Of a stretch of 39,547 bases of DNA, positions 1-7,798 are shown in pieces. The position numbers were made by a program, and so were the translations under genes. The notes beneath the pieces were generated by a model. The model was not told the DNA's origin. It saw only the letters and a list, made by a program, of their open reading frames with translations, and searched no databases. Every line of letters begins with the position of its first letter. The first letter of the stretch is position 1. The stretch is from an uncultured Eubacteriales bacterium (GTDB taxonomy: Bacteria > Bacillota > Clostridia > Oscillospirales > CAG-272), in the NCBI GenBank assembly GCA_958414825.1, contig CATYXQ010000013.1, positions 1 through 39,547 of the forward strand. The letters are read 5' to 3'.

Positions 1-2
1 TG

Positions 3-74
3 GTTGACCGTATCCCGCCGGATATACTGGCGGAACTGAAACGGCAGCAGCGGCAGTATGGAAAGGAAAGGTGA
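3..74 (+). CDS. C-terminal tail of an unidentified gene of the mobile element (partial)
   Basis: An open frame enters from the left edge and ends at TGA 72-74. The 23 visible residues are polar and rich in Lys, Arg and Gln, as in a helical tail. Too little is present to identify the protein. Its last codons overlap the ATG at 58 of the next ORF, which suggests the two are co-transcribed cargo of the same element as the recombinase downstream. Confidence 0.5.
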   Translation, partial: VDRIPPDILAELKRQQRQYGKER

Positions 75-273
75 TTTTATAAGTAACAATATCAGATACA
101 AAAAGGAAACAGAAGTCGTGACTTTTCAGGGAAAGGAAATCACGCTGGAAAACCTCTCCCCGGTGTTCACGCCGGAGCAGGAAGCGACCAAACGCCGGGA
201 ACTGGAGCAGCAGCTTTATGAGGTGTTCCGCAAATATGCCGATAAGCGGCAGAAAGAGGAAGCCGGGGCATAA
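58..273 (+). CDS. Small hypothetical protein of the mobile element
   Basis: This is a 71-residue polar protein. The first half carries a short beta-like segment (VVTFQGKEITLENL) and the second half is a Glu/Arg/Lys-rich probable helix. I do not recognise a named family; such small ORFs commonly sit next to large serine recombinases in Clostridia elements. The start is uncertain. The ATG at 58 lies inside the previous gene and has no ribosome site. A purine-rich site (AGGAAAGGTGA, 64-74) sits just upstream of an in-frame ATA at 79-81, followed by the codons Ser-Asn-Asn. The original start may have been an ATG there, now ATA. High GC and codon use resemble the recombinase rather than the chromosome to the right. 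Confidence 0.6.
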   Translation: MERKGDFISNNIRYKKETEVVTFQGKEITLENLSPVFTPEQEATKRRELEQQLYEVFRKYADKRQKEEAGA

Positions 274-367
274 GGTTTTCCAAAGCCATCGTTGATTTGC
301 GGGGCTGCTGGCGGTATAATAAAACTGTCAGCAGCTCCGTTTCTTTTTTAAGAAAAGGAGCGACAAT

Positions 368-1879
368 ATGAACAATCGAATAGACGCAATCTATGCAAGA
401 CAATCGGTAGACAAAAAGGACAGCATTTCCATTGAAAGCCAGATTGAGTTTTGCAAATACGAATTGAAAGGCGGGAACTGCAAAGAGTACAAGGACAAAG
501 GGTATTCCGGGAAAAATACGGAGCGTCCACAATTCCAACAGCTTATGCGGGATATTGAAAGCGGCCTTGTGCGGAAAGTGGTGGTTTACAAGCTCGACCG
601 CATCAGCCGTTCCATTCTGGACTTTGCCAACATGATGGAGCTGTTCCAGCAGTACAATGTGGAGTTTGTGTCCTCTACGGAAAAGTTTGATACCTCCACC
701 CCGATGGGGCGGGCGATGCTGAATATCTGTATCGTGTTCGCCCAGCTTGAACGGGAAACGATACAGAAGCGGGTGACAGACGCTTACTACTCCCGCAGTC
801 AGCGGGGCTTCAAGATGGGCGGGAAAGCCCCTTACGGCTTCCACACCGAGCCTATCAAAATGGACGGTATCAACACAAAGAAGCTGGTGGTAAACCCGGA
901 CGAAGCGGCCAATATCCGGCTGATGTTTGAGATGTACGCCCAGCCCACAACCTCTTACGGGGACATTACCCGGTACTTTGCCGAACAGGGGATTTTGTTC
1001 TACGGCAAGGAACTGATACGCCCCACACTGGCGCAGATGTTACGCAATCCCGTCTATGTGCAGGCGGACTTGGATGTGTACGAATTTTTCAAAAGCCAGG
1101 GTACGGTTATCGTCAATGACGCCGCCGACTTTACGGGGACAAACGGCTGTTATCTGTATCAGGGGCGGGATGTGAAGCCCAGCAAGAAAAACGACTTGAA
1201 AGACCAAATGCTGGTGCTGGCTCCCCATGAGGGCATTGTTCCGGCGGATATATGGCTGGCTTGCCGCAAGAAGCTGATGAACAACATGAAAATCCAGTCC
1301 GCCCGAAAAGCCACCCACACATGGCTGGCGGGGAAAATCAAGTGCGGGAACTGCGGATATGCGCTTATGAGTATCTTCAATCCGTCCGGCAGGCAATATC
1401 TCCGCTGTACGAAACGGCTGGACAATAAAAGCTGTCCGGGCTGTGGGAAAATCATCACTTCCGAACTGGAAGCGGTGGTTTACCAGCAGATGGTGAAGAA
1501 GCTGGAAAAGCACAAGACGCTGACGGGCAGGAAGAAAGCGGCAAAGGCCAATCCCAAAATCGCCGCCCTGCAAGTAGAGCTTCTCCATGTGGACAGCGAG
1601 ATTGAAAAGCTGGTGGACAGTCTGACGGGCGCAAACAATGTCCTGCTCTCCTATGTGAATGTGAAGATAGCGGAACTGGACGGGCGCAAGCAGGAACTTG
1701 TGAAGCAGATAGCCGAGCTGACGGTGGAAACCATCAGCCCGGGACAGGTCAACCAGATTTCCGGCTACCTCGACACATGGGACGATGTATCCTTTGACGA
1801 CAAGCGGCGGGTGGTGGATTTGATGATTACCACCGTTGCCGCCACAAGCGACAGCTTGAACATTACATGGAAAATCTGA
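368..1879 (+). CDS. Large serine recombinase (site-specific integrase/excisionase)
   Basis: This 503-residue enzyme should catalyse integration and excision of the mobile element through a phosphoserine-DNA intermediate. The N-terminal resolvase domain (about 5-150) has the YARQS motif with nucleophile Ser13, plus YKLDRISRS and the QLERETIQ region. A recombinase domain follows (about 165-290), then a zinc ribbon starting at Cys326/Cys329 (CGNCG) with a second Cys cluster (SCPGCG) near 355. A coiled-coil Lys/Glu-rich tail ends the protein. The length is normal for the large-serine family and no break is seen. The start ATG at 368 follows AAAGGAG at normal spacing. It is the last gene before an abrupt change in base composition, so the element boundary (att site) should lie between about 1880 and 2143. 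A short inverted repeat overlaps its stop (1876-1883/1894-1901). Confidence 0.93.
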   Translation: MNNRIDAIYARQSVDKKDSISIESQIEFCKYELKGGNCKEYKDKGYSGKNTERPQFQQLMRDIESGLVRKVVVYKLDRISRSILDFANMMELFQQYNVEFVSSTEKFDTSTPMGRAMLNICIVFAQLERETIQKRVTDAYYSRSQRGFKMGGKAPYGFHTEPIKMDGINTKKLVVNPDEAANIRLMFEMYAQPTTSYGDITRYFAEQGILFYGKELIRPTLAQMLRNPVYVQADLDVYEFFKSQGTVIVNDAADFTGTNGCYLYQGRDVKPSKKNDLKDQMLVLAPHEGIVPADIWLACRKKLMNNMKIQSARKATHTWLAGKIKCGNCGYALMSIFNPSGRQYLRCTKRLDNKSCPGCGKIITSELEAVVYQQMVKKLEKHKTLTGRKKAAKANPKIAALQVELLHVDSEIEKLVDSLTGANNVLLSYVNVKIAELDGRKQELVKQIAELTVETISPGQVNQISGYLDTWDDVSFDDKRRVVDLMITTVAATSDSLNITWKI

Positions 1880-1983
1880 CGGGCGGTAATCCTCCCGTCA
1901 GACCGTTACCCTGTGTAGTCCCTTGTAAACTGTACTTTAGTATGTTCTTAACTATTTATGTCCTTCTCTTTCATGACTAGGAC

Positions 1984-2042
1984 CTCCTTGGTATATTTTG
2001 TTGGGTTGGCGAACCTCAACTTCAATATACCAAGGAGTTTTT
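1984..2042 (+). terminator. Long hairpin terminator at the end of the mobile element
   Basis: There are 14-bp perfect arms (1984-1997 and 2024-2037) and a nested GTTG/CAAC pairing in the loop, followed directly by five T residues. It reads rightward and would stop transcription leaving the recombinase gene before the leftward chromosomal genes. Confidence 0.7.
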
Positions 2043-2105
2043 ATTATGTCCATAGCTAAAGCTTTTTCTCCACTGGCAGAGCCAGTGGATTTACTATCAT
2101 TCACG

Positions 2106-2143
2106 CAGAACAAACGCCATCCTGTAGGATGGCGTTTGTTCTG
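2106..2143 (-). terminator. Strong hairpin abutting the end of the acyltransferase-like gene
   Basis: Perfect 17-bp arms (2106-2122/2127-2143) with a TGTA loop touch the stop codon of the leftward gene at 2144. No T tract follows on either strand, so it is at best an incomplete intrinsic terminator or an mRNA-end stabiliser. A second hairpin with 9-bp arms lies at 2069-2089. The missing T tract could mean that insertion of the mobile element replaced the sequence just beyond the stem. Confidence 0.5.
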
Positions 2144-3022
2144 TCAATCAATATCTTCAATTACGGTTTCCGGCGGCGTTTCCAAAAGCGCCGGAGACAT
2201 TACAAATTTTTTAATCAATTTAAAGGCAGATGCATAATAGAATCCATCGCAAATTCGTTCATCCACAACAGCGGTAAAGTCAATAAAGGTTCTTTTTTCA
2301 ATTTCCCCATTGACACCCATAACATTTTTATGGTATTTCTGTCCGTAAGAAAGGAAAGCAGGAAGATTACCGAAATTATAAAGATGATGATAAATCGGCG
2401 GTATTCCAAGCGACCCCATGCTGGTGATAATCATAGAACCATGGAATGGACTGACGTCTAACAAAGCCTGCGGAAGCAAACCAAAATAGTCTAAGAAAGA
2501 CAAAAGTGAAACCGTCCAGCGGAAAAAAAGACCGGGCAAACGCGTAAGCGCTTTGGCAGTTTTATCAAAATCCGTATTGCTGTTTTCTTTTGTGGCATTC
2601 TCTACCACCTGATTGAATTTTTCATATACCACGGATATCGTATCTGTCGGTTCAAAGCGCACTTTAATCATCGTATCGGGCGCGTCGAGCGACATTTCTT
2701 TTTTCACAGCCATATTAAATTCAATCGTATTGCGATGAAAAATTTTCTGTCCCGAACAAAAACGGTTTATGCCCGGACGCATGGCAATTGCACGGATATA
2801 GGCAGCCAGAAAAATATGTAGGATGCTAATATTTTTCATGCCTTTGCGACGCAGTTCACGCAGATATTTATCCGTCTCCGTGATGTCAATAGAATCCGTA
2901 ATAAAATTCTGCGCATCGTTTCTGGTACGCATAATATATGGAATTACATATGACATCGGCGGCAGAGAGCGGACGCGCCTGCCGTCTTTTCTGTCGCCGA
3001 AGCGGCGCCGTCTTTTTTTCAT
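2144..3022 (-). CDS. CAT/E2 acyltransferase-fold protein without the catalytic histidine
   Basis: This 292-residue protein resembles the chloramphenicol acetyltransferase / 2-oxoacid dehydrogenase E2 catalytic fold. It has a basic N-terminus, a region around residue 200 (SMIITSMGSLGIPPIYHHLY) like the E2 'ITNLG' strand, and a C-terminal DERICDG motif at 254-260. In active E2 and CAT enzymes this motif is (D/H)HxxxDG, with the second His as general base. Here that position is Glu255. No lipoyl domain or partner E1/E3 gene is present, so a metabolic E2 role is unlikely. It may be a pseudoenzyme or an acyltransferase of changed chemistry. The start at 3022 follows GGAGG with 7-nt spacing. The ribosome site is part of the palindrome GAGGACTCCTC, which could partly mask it. 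Confidence 0.65.
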   Translation of the reverse strand: MKKRRRRFGDRKDGRRVRSLPPMSYVIPYIMRTRNDAQNFITDSIDITETDKYLRELRRKGMKNISILHIFLAAYIRAIAMRPGINRFCSGQKIFHRNTIEFNMAVKKEMSLDAPDTMIKVRFEPTDTISVVYEKFNQVVENATKENSNTDFDKTAKALTRLPGLFFRWTVSLLSFLDYFGLLPQALLDVSPFHGSMIITSMGSLGIPPIYHHLYNFGNLPAFLSYGQKYHKNVMGVNGEIEKRTFIDFTAVVDERICDGFYYASAFKLIKKFVMSPALLETPPETVIEDID

Positions 3023-3068
3023 GAGGAGTCCTCCACTTATTGCGCGGTTTTCATTTTTTAACGTTTAT

Positions 3069-3097
3069 ATCATAGCATATTATGACGAATAATACAA
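3069..3097 (-). promoter_or_regulatory. Probable promoter for the acyltransferase-like gene
   Basis: On the minus strand, TTGTAT (3097-3092) and TATGAT (3074-3069) are separated by 17 nt, about 50 nt upstream of the ATG. Confidence 0.5.
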
Positions 3098-3123
3098 GCG
3101 AATATGACGATTTTGTGAATTTT

Positions 3124-4113
3124 TCATCTAATGGTACAATCTACCGCACACGCCGCAGACGGAAACGGGAATTTTTGCGCTTCGGCTTCTAAAGGCATTC
3201 CGCTTTCATCCAGCGGCATAATGCAAACCTCGCCGGATACCTGATAACAAACAATCAGCGAACGGCCGTCTTGAGTCAGAATCATATGTCTCGGTTTTTC
3301 GCCGGCAGTCGGGATCTGGAGCGCTTTTTTCAGGAATCCAGCCGAATCAGCAGTAAAAAACACAAGCGATTCACTGTACCGGTTTGCACCGTAAATCATC
3401 TTCTCATCCGGCGACAGGCAAATAGCGGAACAATGACTTTTTCCCAAAAAACCGTCCGGCAGCGTTGAAATGCGCTGAAGCAGTTGCTTTTCCGGCATCT
3501 TATATACCAACACTTCATTGGAAAGCTCGGTGATGACATATAAGAGGCTTTCGTCGTGGTTATATACAGAATGCCGCGGATGCTGGCCGCGCTCCGTATA
3601 AATACGGTCTTTTTCGCGAAGCTGACCGTTTAAGATCTCATAAAAATATATGATATCCAGGCCGACATTATTTACCATCAGCGTATCTTCCGCCAAATTG
3701 ACATGCACAAAATGCACACGTGAAATCAGCGCGTCATCTCCGGATTCATTTTCTTGATAAAGCGCATTTGCTTTTAAAAACTTTCCGTTATCGTCAATGC
3801 TTGCGTACAGCAAATGCCCAGATCCCCAGCAGGCGCCGAACACCATATGATGTTTTTCCGAATAACAAACATGGCAAAGCCCGTTTCCTGCGCAGCGAAT
3901 ACTGTCAACACGGCTATATCCAACGCCGTTTTGCACATAAGAATGCAGATATGCATAATCGTCGCTTTCGGTCACGGCAAACATCCGGGCGCCGCAGACA
4001 CATACAAAACTCGGAGATTCAATCGTATCATACCATAGAATTTTTCCGGTTTCATCACATTTGATAAGATTTTGATCGCCTTGTTTGCCGTATCCTGAAA
4101 TAAGCAGTTCCAT
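3124..4113 (-). CDS. Lactonase family protein (6-phosphogluconolactonase-type seven-bladed propeller)
   Basis: This 329-residue protein matches the YkgB/Pgl beta-propeller lactonase family (PF10282). Members hydrolyse 6-phosphoglucono-lactone or related sugar lactones in the cytosol. Repeated propeller blades are visible, with the family's Pro-Arg-His motifs in GQHPRHSVYN and GEKPRHMIL and an LSPDEKMIYGANR blade. No signal peptide is present. The start at 4113 follows GAGGT at good spacing, and the length is typical of the family. Its own promoter (4157-4185) and the terminator of the upstream galM suggest separate transcription. Substrate is not decided by sequence. No pentose-phosphate genes adjoin, so a role in sugar-acid lactone metabolism is equally possible. 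Confidence 0.82.
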   Translation of the reverse strand: MELLISGYGKQGDQNLIKCDETGKILWYDTIESPSFVCVCGARMFAVTESDDYAYLHSYVQNGVGYSRVDSIRCAGNGLCHVCYSEKHHMVFGACWGSGHLLYASIDDNGKFLKANALYQENESGDDALISRVHFVHVNLAEDTLMVNNVGLDIIYFYEILNGQLREKDRIYTERGQHPRHSVYNHDESLLYVITELSNEVLVYKMPEKQLLQRISTLPDGFLGKSHCSAICLSPDEKMIYGANRYSESLVFFTADSAGFLKKALQIPTAGEKPRHMILTQDGRSLIVCYQVSGEVCIMPLDESGMPLEAEAQKFPFPSAACAVDCTIR

Positions 4114-4156
4114 CTTTTGACCTCACTTTATAAAAATTCACGATCTAAACAATTGT

Positions 4157-4185
4157 ATCATAACATAGCCGCATAGTCATTGCAA
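4157..4185 (-). promoter_or_regulatory. Promoter for the lactonase gene
   Basis: On the minus strand, TTGCAA (4185-4180) and TATGAT (4162-4157) have a 17-nt spacer. They sit 44 nt upstream of the ATG, between that gene and the galM terminator. Confidence 0.55.
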
Positions 4186-4188
4186 CCC

Positions 4189-4232
4189 AAAAAGCCGCCG
4201 ACCGAAATTAAAATTTTGTTTCGGCCGACGGC
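4189..4232 (-). terminator. Intrinsic terminator of galM
   Basis: A 13-bp stem with two G-U pairs (4194-4206/4220-4232) is followed on the minus strand by five U (A run at 4189-4193). It lies 8 nt after the galM stop. Confidence 0.75.
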
Positions 4233-4240
4233 AAAAATTT

Positions 4241-5278
4241 TCAGCAGTCAATTGTAAATGTATACAGCGTCATGAAGTCATACTTTTCATTTGCGCGCAA
4301 AATCGTCCGTTCATACGACGGGCTGTCCGGTTCATACTGCGGTTCCAAACAAATCGCCTGCCGCTTATGCTGCTTTACACCGCCTTTGAACGGTACGGGA
4401 CCACACAGAATATTAGAGGTATAAAACTGATTGCAGGGCATATCGGACGCGACCTGCATCGAAAGACCGGCGCAGGAAACATCGGCATGAACGAGCAACG
4501 GCCGAGCTTCATATTGCATCATTTTTGAACCGTTTATCCAATAATTATGTCCGTATCCGCCAATATTCCCCATCTGCTCATTCGGAATGTCAATGTCCTT
4601 TCCGATCTGCTTTTGCACACGGAAATCAAAAGGTGTGCCGGTTACATCAATCGTATAGCCCAAAGGAATCCGAAGCAAATCCACAGCCGTGAAACGGTCG
4701 GCATACAAAATCAATTCATGGTCTTCAATCGTCCCCTGATTATAACCTTTCAAATTAAAATAAGAATGATTGGTAAGATTGACATAAGTATCGCTGTCAC
4801 AAATTGCCTCATACCGAATGGCAAGCCGATTATCCGTCAAGGTATAGGTTACCGTAACGTCCAAATTTCCGGGATACCCCTCTTCTCCATCCGGACTTGT
4901 ATACCGAAGTACAAGGGATTCCTTATTGACATCCGGAATTTCCGCAGTCCATACTTTCCGGTCAAATCCGCTGACGCCGCCGTGATTATGGTTAAGCCCT
5001 TTATCATTTTTGGCAAGTTCGTATTTTTTCCCGTTCAGTGTAAAGGCTCCCTCGCTGATGCGATTGGCGTATCGCCCGATAATCGCCCCCTGATATGAAT
5101 TATCGTTTACATAATCTTCAAGCGTATCAAACCCGCACACAATATCCCGCCCGTCAATATGCAGCGACTGTATTCTGCCGCCGTATGTCAAAATAACGGT
5201 CGTAACGGTTTCGCTTTTCAATGTATAGGCGTCAATCGGCGTTCCGTCCGCTAAAATTCCGAATTGTTTTTTGTCCAT
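4241..5278 (-). CDS. galM: Aldose 1-epimerase (mutarotase)
   Basis: This 345-residue cytosolic enzyme interconverts alpha and beta anomers of aldoses such as galactose and glucose. Family signatures are present: FGILADGTPID at the N-terminus, GRYANRISEGAF, the histidine region GLNHNHGG, LTNHSYFNL with the second active-site His, and the C-terminal AICLEPQYEPDSP containing the catalytic Glu. The start was set at 5278 because GGAGG lies 7 nt upstream. An ATG six nt earlier is too close to that site, and a longer frame from 5380 would run through the promoter. It has its own promoter (5307-5335) and terminator. No other Leloir gene adjoins. Confidence 0.93.
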   Translation of the reverse strand: MDKKQFGILADGTPIDAYTLKSETVTTVILTYGGRIQSLHIDGRDIVCGFDTLEDYVNDNSYQGAIIGRYANRISEGAFTLNGKKYELAKNDKGLNHNHGGVSGFDRKVWTAEIPDVNKESLVLRYTSPDGEEGYPGNLDVTVTYTLTDNRLAIRYEAICDSDTYVNLTNHSYFNLKGYNQGTIEDHELILYADRFTAVDLLRIPLGYTIDVTGTPFDFRVQKQIGKDIDIPNEQMGNIGGYGHNYWINGSKMMQYEARPLLVHADVSCAGLSMQVASDMPCNQFYTSNILCGPVPFKGGVKQHKRQAICLEPQYEPDSPSYERTILRANEKYDFMTLYTFTIDC

Positions 5279-5306
5279 TTTCATTCCTCCACGTCTTGAT
5301 AGTTTT

Positions 5307-5335
5307 ATTTTAAAACCGTTTCCAAGCTTCGTCAA
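5307..5335 (-). promoter_or_regulatory. Promoter of galM
   Basis: On the minus strand, TTGACG (5335-5330) and TAAAAT (5312-5307) have a 17-nt spacer and end 28 nt before the chosen start. Confidence 0.6.
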
Positions 5336-5446
5336 GACAAAGCGGCACGTAATTTTTATTGAAAATTTAACGCCCGGCATTGCAAAATAAATGCTATATA
5401 TTGTAGAATAATAATATATAATGACGAATTTAAGGATGAGAATATC

Positions 5447-7684
5447 ATGGACATTTTCAGTAAGCGCCCTTTGTTTCTTGCGCTGACCCTTTTTGTTACC
5501 GTCAGCCTGCTTTGTTGTAATCTAAACAGCAAAATCAAACAAATTTTATTCTGGATTTGTCTTTCGGCAACGATGCTGCTCTTCTTGACGGTCGTTTTAA
5601 TCACGATCATCCGCCGTTTTGCGCCGGGTTTGATTCTGCGTCTTTTTCTCTGCGCTGTTTTCTGTACTCTGGCAACGGTATCTTCACTGTGTTTTTTTGA
5701 AAATACCGTATATCCGCTTGAACATACAGAAACGCCGGTTTCCATAGAAGGCGAAATTATCAAAAGAAATTTCAGCGCCTCTTATTTCAGTACGTATACG
5801 GCAAGAGTTCAGCGGCTTAACGGCGCAAAATGCGATTTTAAAGCAATACTGGAATTTGACGCTGAGCCTGAATTGACCCGGGGCGATGTTATACGCGCGG
5901 ACGCGCTGCTGCATCCCTTTGAAGATAATATCAACGGGTATCATGCGCGCAGCGCCAATCTATCAAATGGAATTCTGATCTGCGCGGACGTCAGTTCATG
6001 CGTTTTACTTGGAAATCAAAGCGCTTCCTTTACATATATTTTCGATATTCTACGCGAAAAAATCGCTTCCAAAATTGACGGCGCTTATTCGGAAGATACC
6101 GCTGCACTTTTGAAAGCGCTTGTAATCGGTGAACGCGACTGCCTTGATGATTCGGTAGTCAGGGATTTCCGCCGACTCGGAATCAGCCACATTCTTGCAA
6201 TCAGCGGAACGCATTTTACTGCTTTTCTCGGAATGGCAGCGCTTTTCATGTCCTTTTGCCGTCTGAATAAAAAAATAATTTATGCGCTGCTTATTCCGCT
6301 TGCGCTGTTTTACATGGGACTGTCTGGATTTTCCGCTTCTGTTTGCCGTGCCGGTCTCATGGCGATACTGTCCTATTGGAGCTTTCTGTGCGGCAGAAGC
6401 CGAGATTCCTATACGGCATTGATGATCGCCGTCTCTGCAATTTTGCTGCTGCGCCCCTTTTCAGTACTGAGCGCGGGACTGTGGCTTTCTTTTGCCGCTA
6501 CTTTTGCCATCCTGATCGTCATGGATATTTTTCCGAAATACAAAGGTAAAAACCGTTTTTTCAGCGTTATCCTCATCTTTGCGCTTCAGCTTTTGATAAC
6601 CATATGCGTCTTTTTTGCAACACTGCCGATTACAGCGGTTCAGTTCGGAGAAGTTTCGATTATGACGCCGCTTGCCAATCTTCTGATTGTACCTTTGTTT
6701 ACGCTGTTTTTGTATCTTGTGCCGGTTGCCGTGCTGGTTTCGGATGCCGCCCTGATTCAGATTCTGATAAACGGCGCTTCGGATTTCATTTTGGGTATTA
6801 CAAAGCATTTGGCAGACCGGCCGGGACTGCTTGTTTCCGTATCGCATGATTTCATCAAAATCATTTTATCCGTTTCGGTGATTTTTGTGGTTATTCTTTT
6901 AACTATGCGGCTTCAGAAAAAATGGCTGATTCTCTTTCCGTTATTTGCGGGTTTGCTTGCATCCGGCGTCGGAATTGCCATCTTCGGAAACACACATGCA
7001 AATGAAATACACTGTATCTATTTTACCAATACCGGAAGCGACGGAATCGTTTTGACTACAAACGGCAAATCTATGTATATTGATATTTCAAACGGAGCTT
7101 CAGGTACTGTAAACAAAGCAGAATACATATCGAAAACCGCATTTTGTCCAGAGCTATCCGGTTATATGATCACGCATTATCATGAAACGCATATCGGAAG
7201 TTTTGATAAACTGGCACGCAGCGCATATATCGAAACGCTATACCTCCCTATCCCAAAAGAAGAAACAGAAACCGTTATCATGCATGCGCTCTGTGATACG
7301 GCCGTCAATCGCGGTGTTTCGGTAAAATTGTTTGATTATAATGTGCCCGAAACGTTCGGCGCGTGCGAAATTATACTGTATCCGCCGCAATCTATTCCCC
7401 GCTCATCTCATCCGTCTGTTTCTCTCAAACTGACTTATCGCAATCAAAGTATTCTGTATCTCGGCTCTGCTTTTAATGAAACAACGCTGGATTGGTCAGA
7501 TCAGGTCCAATATGCGGATTTTGTTTTGCTCGGTCAGCATTCTCCGATTGCGAAAAAAGCATTTTTTCTCCATACAAATGCGTTTTTAGTCTACGGCGAT
7601 GCACAAATATTTGCGCTTTCACAAAATACAAATCCCGGTTTTGTGCTGTATGAAAGCGGGAAATATGAAATAACACTAAAATAA
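5447..7684 (+). CDS. comEC: ComEC/Rec2 family DNA-uptake channel
   Basis: This 745-residue polytopic membrane protein belongs to the family that carries single-stranded DNA across the membrane during transformation. The N-terminus has three hydrophobic segments (about 8-85), then a soluble OB-like domain (100-190). The Competence domain follows (about 215-490), with the signature LVIGERDCLDDSVVRDFRRLGISHILAISG-type region and many membrane helices. The C-terminal part (about 520-745) is metallo-beta-lactamase-like with H577-x-H579-E-x-H582, where the usual HxHxDH has Glu and Thr for the Asp positions. That domain may be weakened. No comEA, comFA or other competence gene lies nearby. The start at 5447 follows AAGGA. 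The gene appears intact; whether the cell is transformable cannot be judged here. Confidence 0.9.
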   Translation: MDIFSKRPLFLALTLFVTVSLLCCNLNSKIKQILFWICLSATMLLFLTVVLITIIRRFAPGLILRLFLCAVFCTLATVSSLCFFENTVYPLEHTETPVSIEGEIIKRNFSASYFSTYTARVQRLNGAKCDFKAILEFDAEPELTRGDVIRADALLHPFEDNINGYHARSANLSNGILICADVSSCVLLGNQSASFTYIFDILREKIASKIDGAYSEDTAALLKALVIGERDCLDDSVVRDFRRLGISHILAISGTHFTAFLGMAALFMSFCRLNKKIIYALLIPLALFYMGLSGFSASVCRAGLMAILSYWSFLCGRSRDSYTALMIAVSAILLLRPFSVLSAGLWLSFAATFAILIVMDIFPKYKGKNRFFSVILIFALQLLITICVFFATLPITAVQFGEVSIMTPLANLLIVPLFTLFLYLVPVAVLVSDAALIQILINGASDFILGITKHLADRPGLLVSVSHDFIKIILSVSVIFVVILLTMRLQKKWLILFPLFAGLLASGVGIAIFGNTHANEIHCIYFTNTGSDGIVLTTNGKSMYIDISNGASGTVNKAEYISKTAFCPELSGYMITHYHETHIGSFDKLARSAYIETLYLPIPKEETETVIMHALCDTAVNRGVSVKLFDYNVPETFGACEIILYPPQSIPRSSHPSVSLKLTYRNQSILYLGSAFNETTLDWSDQVQYADFVLLGQHSPIAKKAFFLHTNAFLVYGDAQIFALSQNTNPGFVLYESGKYEITLK

Positions 7685-7719
7685 ATCCAAATATTCGTGC
7701 TTTTTTATAGAATTCTCAA

Positions 7720-7748
7720 TTGACACCCAAGTCCTTTTTCGGTATAAT
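7720..7748 (+). promoter_or_regulatory. Consensus promoter of guaB
   Basis: TTGACA (7720-7725) and TATAAT (7743-7748) are both perfect and separated by 17 nt. This gives a leader of about 45 nt before guaB, suggesting strong vegetative expression. Confidence 0.85.
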
Positions 7749-7798
7749 TCTATATAAATAAATAATATTACCGGTAAATTCTGCTAAAGGAGTTTATG

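Noticed and set aside
1998..2461. Plus-strand ORFs over the element junction and the acyltransferase-like gene
   Set aside because: They overlap terminator hairpins or lie antisense to a gene with good coding features; the peptides show no family resemblance.
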